A DNA stretch of 64,000 bases from Apostichopus japonicus. Its lineage: Eukaryota; Echinodermata; Holothuroidea; Aspidochirotida; Stichopodidae. The stretch spans positions 231,501-295,500 of the forward strand of contig NC_092567.1 of the NCBI RefSeq assembly GCF_037975245.1. The letters are read 5' to 3'. Made by a program: the position numbers and the translations under genes. This document shows positions 1 to 12,300 of the stretch, piece by piece. Each line of letters starts with the position of its first letter. Position 1 is the stretch's first letter. The notes beneath the pieces were generated by a model. It made no database searches. It had not been told where the DNA came from and saw only the letters and a list, made by a program, of their open reading frames with translations.

Positions 1-46
1 GATGGGAATTACAACAAGAAACAGCTTCAATGGCCTGCACAATGAG

Positions 47-52
47 TTTATT
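47..52 (-). terminator. poly(A) signal of the SR gene
   Basis: AATAAA on the minus strand, about 145 nt after the stop codon; fits the 3' end of the SR transcript near positions 20-35. Confidence 0.55.
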
Positions 53-197
53 TTCAAAATTGTAAAAGTGTACAGTTAATCAATTTAAGTCAGTTGAATC
101 TCACACCAAGATGAGACATTTACTCTAGGGGATGTTTGAGATGGTGTACTTTAGGACTTTTACTATCATTCACACCCAGGATGCATTTGACCTTTAC

Positions 198-324
198 CTA
201 ATCGTCCTCATAACCATTGGCATTTTGTCTGTGTCTACCATCTGCCCCATCGTCACGACCTCTTGACCTTGATCGGCTGCGATTCCTGCTCCTTGATCGG
301 TCTCGCTGTTCCTTATCTGGAGAT
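198..324 (-). CDS. SR gene coding exon 9 (RS domain end and stop)
   Basis: 127 nt including TAG (200-198), acceptor GATTTTACAG|ATCTCC. Encodes SPDKEQRDRSRSRNRSRSRS and an acidic/polar tail ending YEDD. The 3'UTR continues towards position 1. Confidence 0.85.
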
Positions 325-3300
325 CTGTAAAATCAAGATCAAACAAAATGTAAACATGTAACGTGATATTTAAAATTTGATCAAAATACAACCTTGGGTA
401 GAAATATTGCTTTCCTCTGTGAATCAGTGAGTTAAATACTATAAAAGCACACAAAGTTTTCAATGGAATTGCCGTAATGGCATCATTCACTATGGTGTAA
501 CAAGATGCATTCACAAAATACCACCAAATATGTAAAATTCATATCTTTTTCAAACAAAACACTTTTGGATGTGATTTTTATCTGAAGATGCAGACAATTT
601 CCAGCAGTTCTGTAAAACAGTCATCAGAACATTTAATGTACAGGAAATTGCTGCCAGACAGGTGGTATGCATAGGTACAGGAAATTGCTGCCAGGCAGAG
701 GTGGTATGAGCAGGTACAGGAAACTGCTGCCAGACAGAAGTGGTATGAGTAGAAAAAGGAAATTGCTGCCAGGCAGAGGTGGTATGAGTAGAAAAAGGAA
801 ATTGCTGCCAGGCAGAGGTGGTATGAGTAGAAAAAGGAAAATGCTGCCAGGCAGAGGTGGTATGAGTAGGTACAGGAAATTGCTGCCAGACAGAAGTGGT
901 ATGAGCAGAAAAAGGAATTTGCTGCCAGGCAGAGGTGGTATGAGTAGGTACAGGAAATTGCTGCCAGACAGAAGTGGTATGAGTAGAAAAAGGAAATTGC
1001 TGCCAGGCAGAGGTGGTATGTGTAGGTACAGGAAATTGCTGCCAGACAGAAGTGGTATGAATAGAAAAAGGAAATTGCTGCCAGGCAGAGGTGGTATGAG
1101 TAGAAAAAGGAAATTGCTGCCAGGCAGAGGTGGTATGAGTAGAAAAAGGAAATTGCTGCCAGGCAGAGGTGGTATGAGTAGGTACAGGAAATTGCTGCCA
1201 GACAGAAGTGGTATGAGCAGAAAAAGGAAATTGCTGCCAGGCAGAGGTGGTATGAGTAGGTACAGGAAATTGCTGCCAGACAGAAGTGGTATGAGTAGAA
1301 AAAGCAAGTATATTCAATGCAGCAATATTCATTTCCACAGGTGAAGTTTGAGGGCATTTATGAATTACAGACAAGGCATTAAAGGGCATCAGTTCATAAT
1401 AAAGCATACTAAACCTTGCTACAGTTTCAAACACTTTTGTTTGGAGGTTATAACATGCCAAATTATTCTAAGATAATGAGTAGTGTTACATTAAAAATGT
1501 CATAATGATGTTTTGAATGTGAAAGACAAGTGCTTGTTGAAGTCTGATCATCAGAGACAAATTTTTAACCTTTTGGGCTTTTTTTTTTTAATTTGTTGCA
1601 AATGTGTGATTTGAAAACATTTGTCAGAAGAATATCATAGATTTATACTTCTGTCTGTAGCACAGAATGTGGTTGACTGATGTCAATATTGCTGTAGTTG
1701 CAAGACAAGAATAGGTGATACTGCCATGGCAACATGATAAGATCTGCTTATCTGTTTCCATTTTCTAATGAGATATGCAATATTGCAACAATGTTTCTGA
1801 TAACAATACTGATATAATATGCATCATGTAACTGCACTAAGAAGAATAGAACTATGTCACACATCATAGCATGGAACATGTTGATCATTCACCTTTAGGA
1901 CATCTTTTGCTGATTTAACAATTTTAGTACTTGTTCTCAAATTCAAGCCTGTAGTTAACTCATGAGACTAATAGTTCCGTTTCTCACCTTGAACGTGATC
2001 TGCGATCAAAGCTACTCTTTCTTTCACCACTGTCACTGCGATCTCGGCTTCGTTTTCTGTACCTCTCCTTGCTCCTGCTACGGCTGTATCTGTGACAAGA
2101 AAAGAAATCATTAAAACTTCTTCCAAAGTGATCAACTTTCACTGTTCAAGGAAACTGGACAAAGAATGTTCACTTTGAGAGGTGAACGAACATTCAAATC
2201 TGGCTTAGCATAGCTTTGAAGTTGTGTTTGCCACTTGTTCGCAATTGTTGTAAATAATGGAGCACAGAATAGTAGTAATGAAGAACATAAGCAACTACAA
2301 AAGTCAAACAATATGGCTAGACATGCCAAATGTCCACAAATGTTTGGTATTTAAGTATTTACTCAGGCCTAGAGCTTCCAAAAATTGCAAAGCATATACT
2401 TAGGCCTAGCATCACTTGGAAATAGATACAAGACAAACCTTGGTTTTTGGCAGGAAGTTATAAAGTGAAATAACAGTTGATTAAGGGCAAAAATAAAAAA
2501 TAATCACATAGCTTGAGTAATAAACAGGTGTACAAGTGGATCAGGGTTGTGTGCCTAACATATTAAATGTCTGCTGTGATCACAGGGAAGCACACTACGA
2601 TACAATGAGTGTAATATTCTGCTGGATTTTGCATAAAAACACTGATCTTTCATATCCTGAATGTTAGAGATAATGCAAATCAACATGGACTGTGTAGTAC
2701 TCACCTTCTCCTTGAAAATCTAATAAGGGATAAAGGAACATGAATACAATAAACTCACATCATTGCAAATCATTTCAGTTTCCAACTATTTTGTGTTTTC
2801 TTTTACTTTTACATTTTGACTGTACAATATTTTTAAGCTGTTGTTGGTAAACCTATATTTGGCTGAAAATGTAAATGGTCCGATGAAACCTGCATCACCT
2901 ATGCTGGTGTGAGCAACATTCTTGTGTTATGTTTGCTTGTTGCATTCAATGAACCAACTACTATAATTGAGACTAATTTGCTTAAATTTAGCTTTCATAT
3001 TTAATGTGCACAGGCTATTTGAATATTTCTCAAGGTATGCATATAAATATGAAGAACATGAAGTTAAATTGTCCAATCCACTACTGCACTTAGATATGGC
3101 AGCTAACACTTTGAATATGAAAACCTACATAAACATATACAATACATAAATTATATTTTATTGGAACCAAGCCAGTCTGCATGTTTTTGATGAACATTAC
3201 ATATTGCAACTATTGCAGCAGTGCATGTTGGTGGGGTTCCTTTTAGACCCAGATGCAACACAAAACTCATTGGCAAACATAAGACTTTTGTGGCCTCAAA

Positions 3301-6300
3301 TGACATGTTTAATGGTGAATATCATGAACACCTCAAGAGCTACAGAAACATTATGAGCACTCAAATGTTTCTTCTATATTTTATAAACTATAAAATGTCA
3401 AAACTAAAATGTTGCCTAAAGTAATCCTTCAAAACTCTCTTGAGCCAAAATGGCACCATATGCACCCCACCCCCTCCCACTGCCCCTCCCAGGATTACAT
3501 TTTTCATGCCCAGCCAGATAATACAAATGAAGTATGGCTTACCCTGAAACTGTTCAGGGAATGTTGGTGGGGATCAATTTAAGACTTAACTATGCATGTC
3601 AATCATACACACTATGAAGATTTGCATTTTGAAACAGCAGTTACATTTTGATGATGAGATGTTTACAACAAGAAAACAGAGTCATTCCATCAAAAGTAAC
3701 TCACCCGCCACCACGGTCACCACCACCGCCGCCACGCCAGCCACCACGTCCTCTACCTCTTCCTCTGCCTCCATCAAAACCTGAAAAGAAATGTCAAAAC
3801 TTTGTTAGTAAAATTTCATCATTACGATAGTGAGAGAAGCATTCTACATAGGTGCAAAATATTAGTCTTACCTTGATAATGTCACTGTTGTATGATGAAT
3901 CGGTTGCCCTTATTAATGTATGATGATTCAATATTCAAATTACCAATTTTAAAGTTTCCTTTATGGATAAAAAACCGTTTTGGCCTTATTTTGATGAAAG
4001 CTAGCAACGTCTTCCCCGACATCTCATAGGCATAATATCTCTCAAGATATTTATGCTAAAGTTGACTTTACTTCTGTTTTAACCTACTAAAACACTTCCA
4101 TCAACAGAAGTTCTTTAATGAGATATATACTTACGAGACCTCCCATACGATTCTTGAGAACCTCCACTTCTGCAGTTTTTGGCAAAGTGACCATGCTTTC
4201 CACACGTATAGCATTGATCTTCACCCTAATAGAGGATTAACAAAAAGTAAAAAGTACAGTCAAACACAAAGTACACAAAATAAATGATAAAAGGCAGGCT
4301 AAAATGGCCATTCATATAAACTTTAACCATAGTAAAGGTGATTTCACATAAGAACCAACATTTTTCATGTTTCATTTCATTTTTGAAGTCTGCTTCTACA
4401 CAGTACAGTATTTGGCAGTTCATCCTTTTTAAGTTGGCAAATCTTTGACCAATTCTTTGTTTTCTGAAGTAATCAAAGAGATCCTCTAAATTTGAGGAAG
4501 TAATCAAACTAAGAGATCCTCTAAATTTGAGGAAGTAATCAATGATATCAAATGAATGTGACATATTTGTCAACCCAATCCTTTGGTTACTATTATTCTC
4601 ATGCAAACACACAAAGGAACACCACTTGAATGTGAACTCACTTGAATGTGAACTCACTTGAGTGTGAACTTAATTCATTATTTCTAATGAGCTGTATGTT
4701 ATGAGTTATGGGATAGTAACTTTGGCTTACAAATGTTCTGAGATATACTGGAGAGGAATCACACTCCATCTAATGCAATACCTGAGAGCAAGACTTCAGC
4801 AAGGAAGACCTTCAGCATAAAAGTAATCCTCATATGCTGTCGACCGTTACAAACCACTTCTACCTGTCCAGGTTTCATTTCTACACATTTAATTTTTGAG
4901 AAATGACCCTGAGCAATACAGTTGAGGTTCATCAGTTAAACAACTAACAACTAAGGTGCCTGCATAACTATTAATTTATCTACTACTTACAAATCCTCTT
5001 TTAGGTTAATGGGCCCATGTTGGGCCCATTCCACCTGTAACAACTAAGGTGCCTGCATAACTATTAATTTACCTACTACTTACAAATCCTCTTTTAGGTC
5101 CATGGGCCCATTCCACCTGTAACAACTAAGGTGCCTGCATAACTATAAAGTTATCTACTACTTACATATCTTCTTTTAGGTCCATGGGCCCATTCCACCT
5201 GTAACAACTAAGGTGCCTGCATAACTATTAATTTATCTACTACTTACAAATCCTCTTTTAGGTCCATGGGCCCATTCCATTTGTAACAACTAAGGTGCCT
5301 GCATAACTATTAATCTATCTACTACTTACAAATCCTCTTTTAGGTCCATTCCATCTGTAACAACTAAGGTGCCTGCATAACTATAATTTATCTACTACTT
5401 ACAAATCCTCTTTTAGGTCCATGGGCCCATTCCACCTGTAACAACTAAGGTGCCTGCATAACTATAAATTTATCTACTACTTACAAATCCTCTTTTAGGT
5501 CCATGGGCCCATTCCACCTGTAACAACTAAGGTGCCTGCATAACTATAAATTTATCTACTACTTTCAAATCCTCTTTTAGGTCCATGGGCCCATTCCACC
5601 TGTAACAACTAAGGTGCCTGCATAACTATTAATTTATCTTCTACTTACAAATCCTCTTTTAGGTCCATGGGCCCATTCCATCTGTAACAACTAAGGTGCC
5701 TGCATAACTATTAATTTATCTACTACTTACAAATCCTCTTTTAGGTCCATGGGCCCATTCCACCTGTAACAACTAAGGTGCCTGCATAACTATTAATTTA
5801 TCTACTACTTACAAATCCTCTTTTAGGTCCATGGGCCCATTCCACCTGTAACAACTAAGGTGCCTGCATAACTATTAATTTATCTTCTACTTACAAATCC
5901 TCTTTTAGGTCCATGAGCCATTCCATCTGTAACAACTAAGGTGCCTGCATAACTATTAATTTATCAACTACTTACAAATCCTCTTTTAGGTCCATGGGCC
6001 CATTCCACCTGTAACAACTAAGGTGCCTGCATAACTATTAATTTATCTTCTACTTACAAATCCTCCTTTAGGTCCATGGGCCCATTCCACCTGTAACAAC
6101 TACTGTAAGGTGCCTGCATAACTATTAATTTATCTACTACTTACAAATCCTCTTTTAGGTCCATGGGCCATTCCACCTGTAACAACTAAGGTGCCTGCAT
6201 AACTATTAATTTACCTACAACTTACAATACCTCTTTTAGGTCCATGGGCCCATTCCACCTGTAACAACTAAGATGCCTGCATAACTATTAATTTATCTAC

Positions 6301-9300
6301 TACTTACAAATCCTCTGTTAGGTCCATGGGCCCATTCCACCTGTAACAACTAAGGTGCCTGCATAACTATTAATGTATCTACTACTTACAAATCCTCTTT
6401 TAGGTCCATGGGTCCATTCCATCTGTAACAACTAAGGTGCCTGCATAACTATTAATTTATCTACTACTTACAAATCCTCTTTTAGGTCCATGGGCCCATT
6501 CCATCTGTAACAACTAAGGTGCCTGCATAACTATTAATTTATCTACTACTTACAAATCCTCTTTTAGGTCCATGGGCCCATTCCACCTGTAACAACTAAG
6601 ATGCCTGCATAACTATTAATTTACCTACTACTTACAAATCCTCTTTTAGGTCCATGGGCCCATTCCACCTGTAACAACTAAGGTGCCTGCATAACTATTA
6701 ATTTATCTACTACTTACAAATCCTCTTTTAGGTCCATGGGCCCATTCCACCACGATCCTCTGACCTTCTACCTCGCGGTTGTTCTCTCTTCGGATGGCAT
6801 CCTAGTCAAAGTGAGAGATTTACAAAAAAACAATAATTCCATTGTAGCGATTATTTGCAAAACTAATGAACACAAAATCATTCTAGAGTCACAAATCCAT
6901 GAACCTGTATAAGTCTCCCTGCTGAAATAGGGTCACATGTTGGATAGCACTGCATCCTACTTCTATATACAGACATTCCATTTGTATGTCTGCTAGTCAC
7001 ATATGATCAGCTATGTAGTGGTTCTGCTGACACTATTTGTATATTTCATTTATCTGGATATACTCTTCTATGTATTTCTTCAATCATTGGTTTTAATTTA
7101 AGAACAACACTTGTTTATAATGGTTTTAGCTCCTTTCTAGTTTCTACACATTCTGTAAATATTACAAGTATGTTCAAACGACAACTATAATGTTGAAATA
7201 TAATGACAGAGCATTTAGGTTTCATTATTTGCTGAACATTAAACTCAGACATTAAGTGTTACTATTTAGTAATTTGATACATTTTTGCATAGTTGATGTT
7301 TAATTGGGCATGGACTGCAATAGTGGTAAATGAAACAAAAAATGAACAGAATAGAAGAAAAGGAACTGCAGAAATGTTAGTAAACATGTAGAAATGATGA
7401 AAAAAGACATTGATTAAATTGAAATATTATCATATGCACCAGTAAGTGAGCTACCAGCATTGCTACTTAAAGTAAAAAAAAAAGCAATACATACATCATT
7501 TGATTGTGATATTGTACAATTAGAACAACTTACTCAATAAAACAACTAATAATATATACCACTGAAACTAACTAAAACTCTAAACACAGTATTGAGCAAA
7601 TTTCTCCAAGCTATAATAAAACTAGATCAATTTACTTTGAAAATACCACGTTTTTGTTCTTTTTGAGAAAATTATCCAAATTTGGTGACATTTCCTGATG
7701 TAACTACAGAAAGAACTCTGATTATTACAATAAGATGATCTGACAACTGAATTGTTATGACCAGGTAAATACCTTTAAAGTATCCAATGCTAGATAACTC
7801 ATTAAACACCTTTAAAGTATGCAATGCTAGCTAACTCATTAAACACCTTTAAAGTATGCAATGCTAGATAACTCATGAAATAGTACAGAAAGAGAATCTA
7901 TACCCTTTACGTCGTCATAACTTGCGCTGTCTTCCGTCGATCGGGCTAATGTCATGTTTGTGTCCATTAGCTTCGACGTGTCATTTTGAAATTGAAATAG
8001 CGCGGAGCTTTAGGCTTTTCTGGGAGTCGATGTTCGCAGACAAGGCTATGAGCAGGTCTCTATGAGTAGATCTCTATTTCAGGAACACCCATTCACTTCA
8101 GCCATTTTGCTTTTTTGGTTGGACACAAACCAATATCATGGAACCTCGACAAGCAGGCATAGAGTGGCATAGAGCAGGCATAGAGTGGGTGACACCCATT
8201 TCGGGAGCTTAGATCACTCTCCATGGGCAGTCATGGAATAGTAGCCACATGGCTGGCCCCACAACCGGGTAACAAATCAAGCTCTTTAGGCAAACGTAGC
8301 AACTTTGGAACTCTCCATGGGTGGTCATAGTGTATCATTGCATACACCCAAACAAGGAAGAACTTTGGCACTCTGTGTGTCAAGAATTCATCAATAAAAA
8401 TAAAAAAACACAGTTATTACCAAAGAAGTAACTAAACATAATCTGACAGCATGCACATACATCTACTTGGCAAAGATGTGTTGCAATAATATGTTCATGT
8501 CACCTACAAACCCCTCTTATACATTCAAACTCTAAAACAGAAAGTAACTCAAAGTTAGATGAGAATGTTTATGTACAGACTAAAAGCAGCTGGTTGCATA
8601 AATCATATCAATGATATTTCTTTTCCGATCATGTTCACTCATATTTTTATTTCTGAAGAATTTCCATCTGCTGAAGAAGAGGCAATAATCTGTTAGTCTT
8701 GGCAGTTCACCACTGTCCACATCCGAATATGCAAAATATGTAAGACCTAGAAAATCTCCTTAGACCAGAAAGTTGCAGGCTTGTATCAAGCGTGTAAGCC
8801 TCTTTTCATCTAGTCAAGGTTTCATAAACATTTGTTATGACATTGATGAAATACCATAAATTCTGAACACAATATATGTCTTTCCATAGTGAGAGACATA
8901 AATTCTGAACACAATATATGTCTTTCCATAATGAGAGACTTTAGTTTCAATGTAACCAGCTGCTTCATCATGTACAATATGAAAGAAAGAAAAACTCAAG
9001 ACAGAGATTCTTCCACTACTGTATGTATTCAAAGTCCATCTGCATATATTTCAAATGAACGTGCAATCAAAACTCTCTTTCATAACAAAATTATCTGACA
9101 TATCAGGTTTGAAAATATGAATATAAAAACACTACTTTTGTTCTTTCATTCCATACCAGTTGCTTGTGTCAATCTGAGTAATGAAAGGGCAAATGTTTTT
9201 GGCACTAATTTATCCCTTGGACTATCTGAATTTTCTTATAAGTCTGTGACTAGTTTTATTGAAAATAAAACCATATTTTCATTCAGGGTTTCTCTTAATA

Positions 9301-12300
9301 ATATTGTTTTTCAGGTGGAAGTCTTGGCTCACAGAGCAAACCAGGTATCTAATACAGTAAGCTTCTCTGAAGACAATGTCCGGCATACTCTCCATAAACT
9401 GTGTAAGACTACAAACACTATAAACACAACACAGTACAGACAGTATGAAGCATGACCCTGTACAAGACCCTGTACAAGACCAAGACCAGTACCCTGTACA
9501 AGACCATTTCTGTCCATCATTACAGTTCACTAACATGTGACCTATTGCATACATATACACATATATACTTTAGGTACAGGATAAGTACAGTATCAAATGT
9601 TCAGTTAAGAAATCCACACACTACAGTACAGAGCAACAGTGTCTGGATACGGAATAGATATAGAATACATGTACAGTATGATGAGATAAGCCCCCCTTCA
9701 CATTCTGTACACTATCAAATAGTTAACGTCTTATTTGATCAACACAAAAACAAGAAAAGTATTAACATCCAAAGTAGAATAAAGAAATGAATATTTGTAC
9801 AGTTTTTTGCAATGAAATGACAGTCAAAATGGAATATAATACAAGCTATGTACCAAGAGACATTATGGCTCTGTTCACTGTAAGTAAACATGACCCAGCC
9901 ATAATTGCCAGCTACAGTACAAATGTTGAACAGCATGATCTGTTATCCTTGATCACTGGGCACACAAACCTCTGCATATTTATGATTTCTTTTTCATAAA
10001 CAAATAAAGGTCACATCATGTTCCTGAGACTGACGGACAACTTCTAAACATAGGAAATAACATCATCATAACATTCTTTGGTCAACACTCATTAATTCAT
10101 TAACGGTCCTACAATCAACAACACTGTTCCGCAGAATTACCTTTGCTTCTTATAACGCAGTGGATCTGAAGTGCACCTTTACTGTAGATCTTTGACATTA
10201 TACCAGCTTTGTAAAATCCTTCACTCAAATCCGAAACTTTCAACAGCAGTCCAAGGAATAATTTATGTTTACTTTTCCATACCAACTTTGAGGTTTGTGA
10301 GCTTTGTTTACTATGGAATACTGAAAAACATGAAGGTTCTGTGCATGCAAGTTACAAACTGATACATCTTTGTATATATGCAGTATGTTTATCAAGAACA
10401 CAGCCATGTCTTGCAGTATTATTCTAAATATATATACAAGATTGTTGTTGATTGATTTACCTCAAAGGACAAAGCATCTTCCCAAAAACTAATTTTCCTA
10501 TAAATACTTTTAATAAGTTTTTGTCTGTATTCATGACTTTTAACAAGAAGATTATAAAAAAGGGCTTACTTCTGCATCTCTTTTGTCATCATAGTCAACA
10601 AAGGCGTATGCTTTGAAATAAGAACAAAGACAATTAAATGAAGAATCCGTCAAGTTAATGAAAAATTGAAACTATAACTTGCTCTCATATTTCTACACTC
10701 AGCATAATCAATTTTGTAGCAATGGGAAATCTTAAGCAACACTTGGAACTATCCGTATGAATTCATTCTCATTATGACGTTTCCAAACCAGAGTGCATAA
10801 AGGCATTGTGGTTTTGATTAGTGTTCGACCGATAATCGGTTAGACAATCGGCATCGGGCCGATTATCAAACAATCGGTAAATAATCGGCAAAATCCATTG
10901 CGCTACCGATTATTTGGAACCGATTATTACATTCCACATAAAGGATTGTATTTTTCCGCGCTTTTGATTCACCACAACCACAACGGGAGAAAAATGTAGA
11001 TCATTCGATTCAACGCTATTCAAAGCCGGCGAAGGTGTGCTCATCTACCGTGTAATTGTATCGCAAGTCCCTCACGCGAGTTTGTACTAAAGCTATTCGA
11101 TATACTATCCAGTTTTGGCAGTTAACATCATACAGTATACCCGTGGTAAGCTTAGGGGGATGACGTAATTATTTGTTTTCACTTCGCTTCTTGCATCTAA
11201 CACAACCTCCTGTTACCATGATTAAAGATTGATAAGAAAGATTAATTATCTCGACTAAATATAAAAACCACATTAATATTCTTCTGAACCACTTTGGCCG
11301 TTTCACCGTAGGTTAAAACTGGAAAGTGAAAACAATAACATCAGGCTTTGTTCATTGTGAGTTCTACGTACATTAGGCTAGTCTGGCTAGAGAACGGTTG
11401 AGCTTCATAAACTGTTCACAGTTTGAAAATGCGCCCAAGAATTTACAAATGGCATAAAATGATGAAATCAAGGCGCCAAATACTCTTACAAATCCCTAGG
11501 CATTTTTGGCAACAGTCCTCAGTAGTTCTACTGCATTACAGTATTTTGTGATTAGGCAAACATTCTTATGCATATTTTTGCGAAAAACTCGAAGCAACTT
11601 TTTTTTCCCTGACCGTATGTACCATACGTGCTAAAATGACCCCTTACAGTAACTGAACTCCTTAACACAACCGACTAAAAGCAAGTCTGATTTCCAGTGA
11701 CACGCGCGACAAAGTCAATGGGACTTAAGTGTGTGATTTCTCCCACATGTAGTTACGTCAATGGAGAAGTGCCATTGACTTACTGTGTATGATCGTTTGA
11801 AACAACGTTCCATCGGAAGTTTTACCTCGCAGATGGTATCATTGAAACCTTTCATAATAAAATAAAACTGTTAGCAAACTGCTTATCCACTAAAGAGCCT
11901 ACAGTGTAACAATATGTGTAAAAGTAAGTTAGCCTGACCTTTCGATCCTGGATCGAAATGTCAGACCAACTTACTTTTACACATTATTTTTCATATCAGA
12001 TTATATATTTCAATATTTCAGCTAAGGAAATAACAAATATTTTATTTACGTGCGATATACTTTTCACTTTCTTTACATTGGAGTTGCAACACTGATAATG
12101 GTTATAATAACAGTTGTAAAAGCTGTCCCTAACTTCTTCATTTTTTCATTTCGTAGCCAATGGCTACTTTTTTCCCCCTTTTGTAGTCTGTACAGCACTG
12201 TCATTAACTGTGTTGTGGCGGGATTGCAATATTGCCACTTCTCGTTATAAACATACAGCGCCCCATGTATGTATTACAGTGTTCTTTACATCAACATACT

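Larger units (their letters stand above)
6802..10569 (-). other. SR gene intron 3 (3.77 kb)
   Basis: Besides the two tandem repeats listed, it holds repeated 12-mers CCCTGTACAAGA near 9456-9503 and an uncharacterised, more GC-balanced stretch at about 7905-8390 with repeated ACTCTCCATGGG and CATAGAGTGG words. No coding sequence recognised. Confidence 0.6.

Noticed and set aside
550-1461. Open frames of up to 303 codons on the minus strand and 225 on the plus strand with 13-residue repeats
   Set aside because: They come from a 39-bp repeat (divisible by three) that lacks stops in several frames at once, and they lie in an intron of the SR gene.
5000-6717. CRISPR-like array (regular repeats)
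   Set aside because: Units are contiguous near-identical 82-mers with no unique spacers, in a eukaryotic intron, and derive from the adjacent exon.
11915-11983. Hammerhead ribozyme
   Set aside because: The foldback has GAAA and CTGA words but lacks the CUGANGA core in the right place and the three-helix layout.
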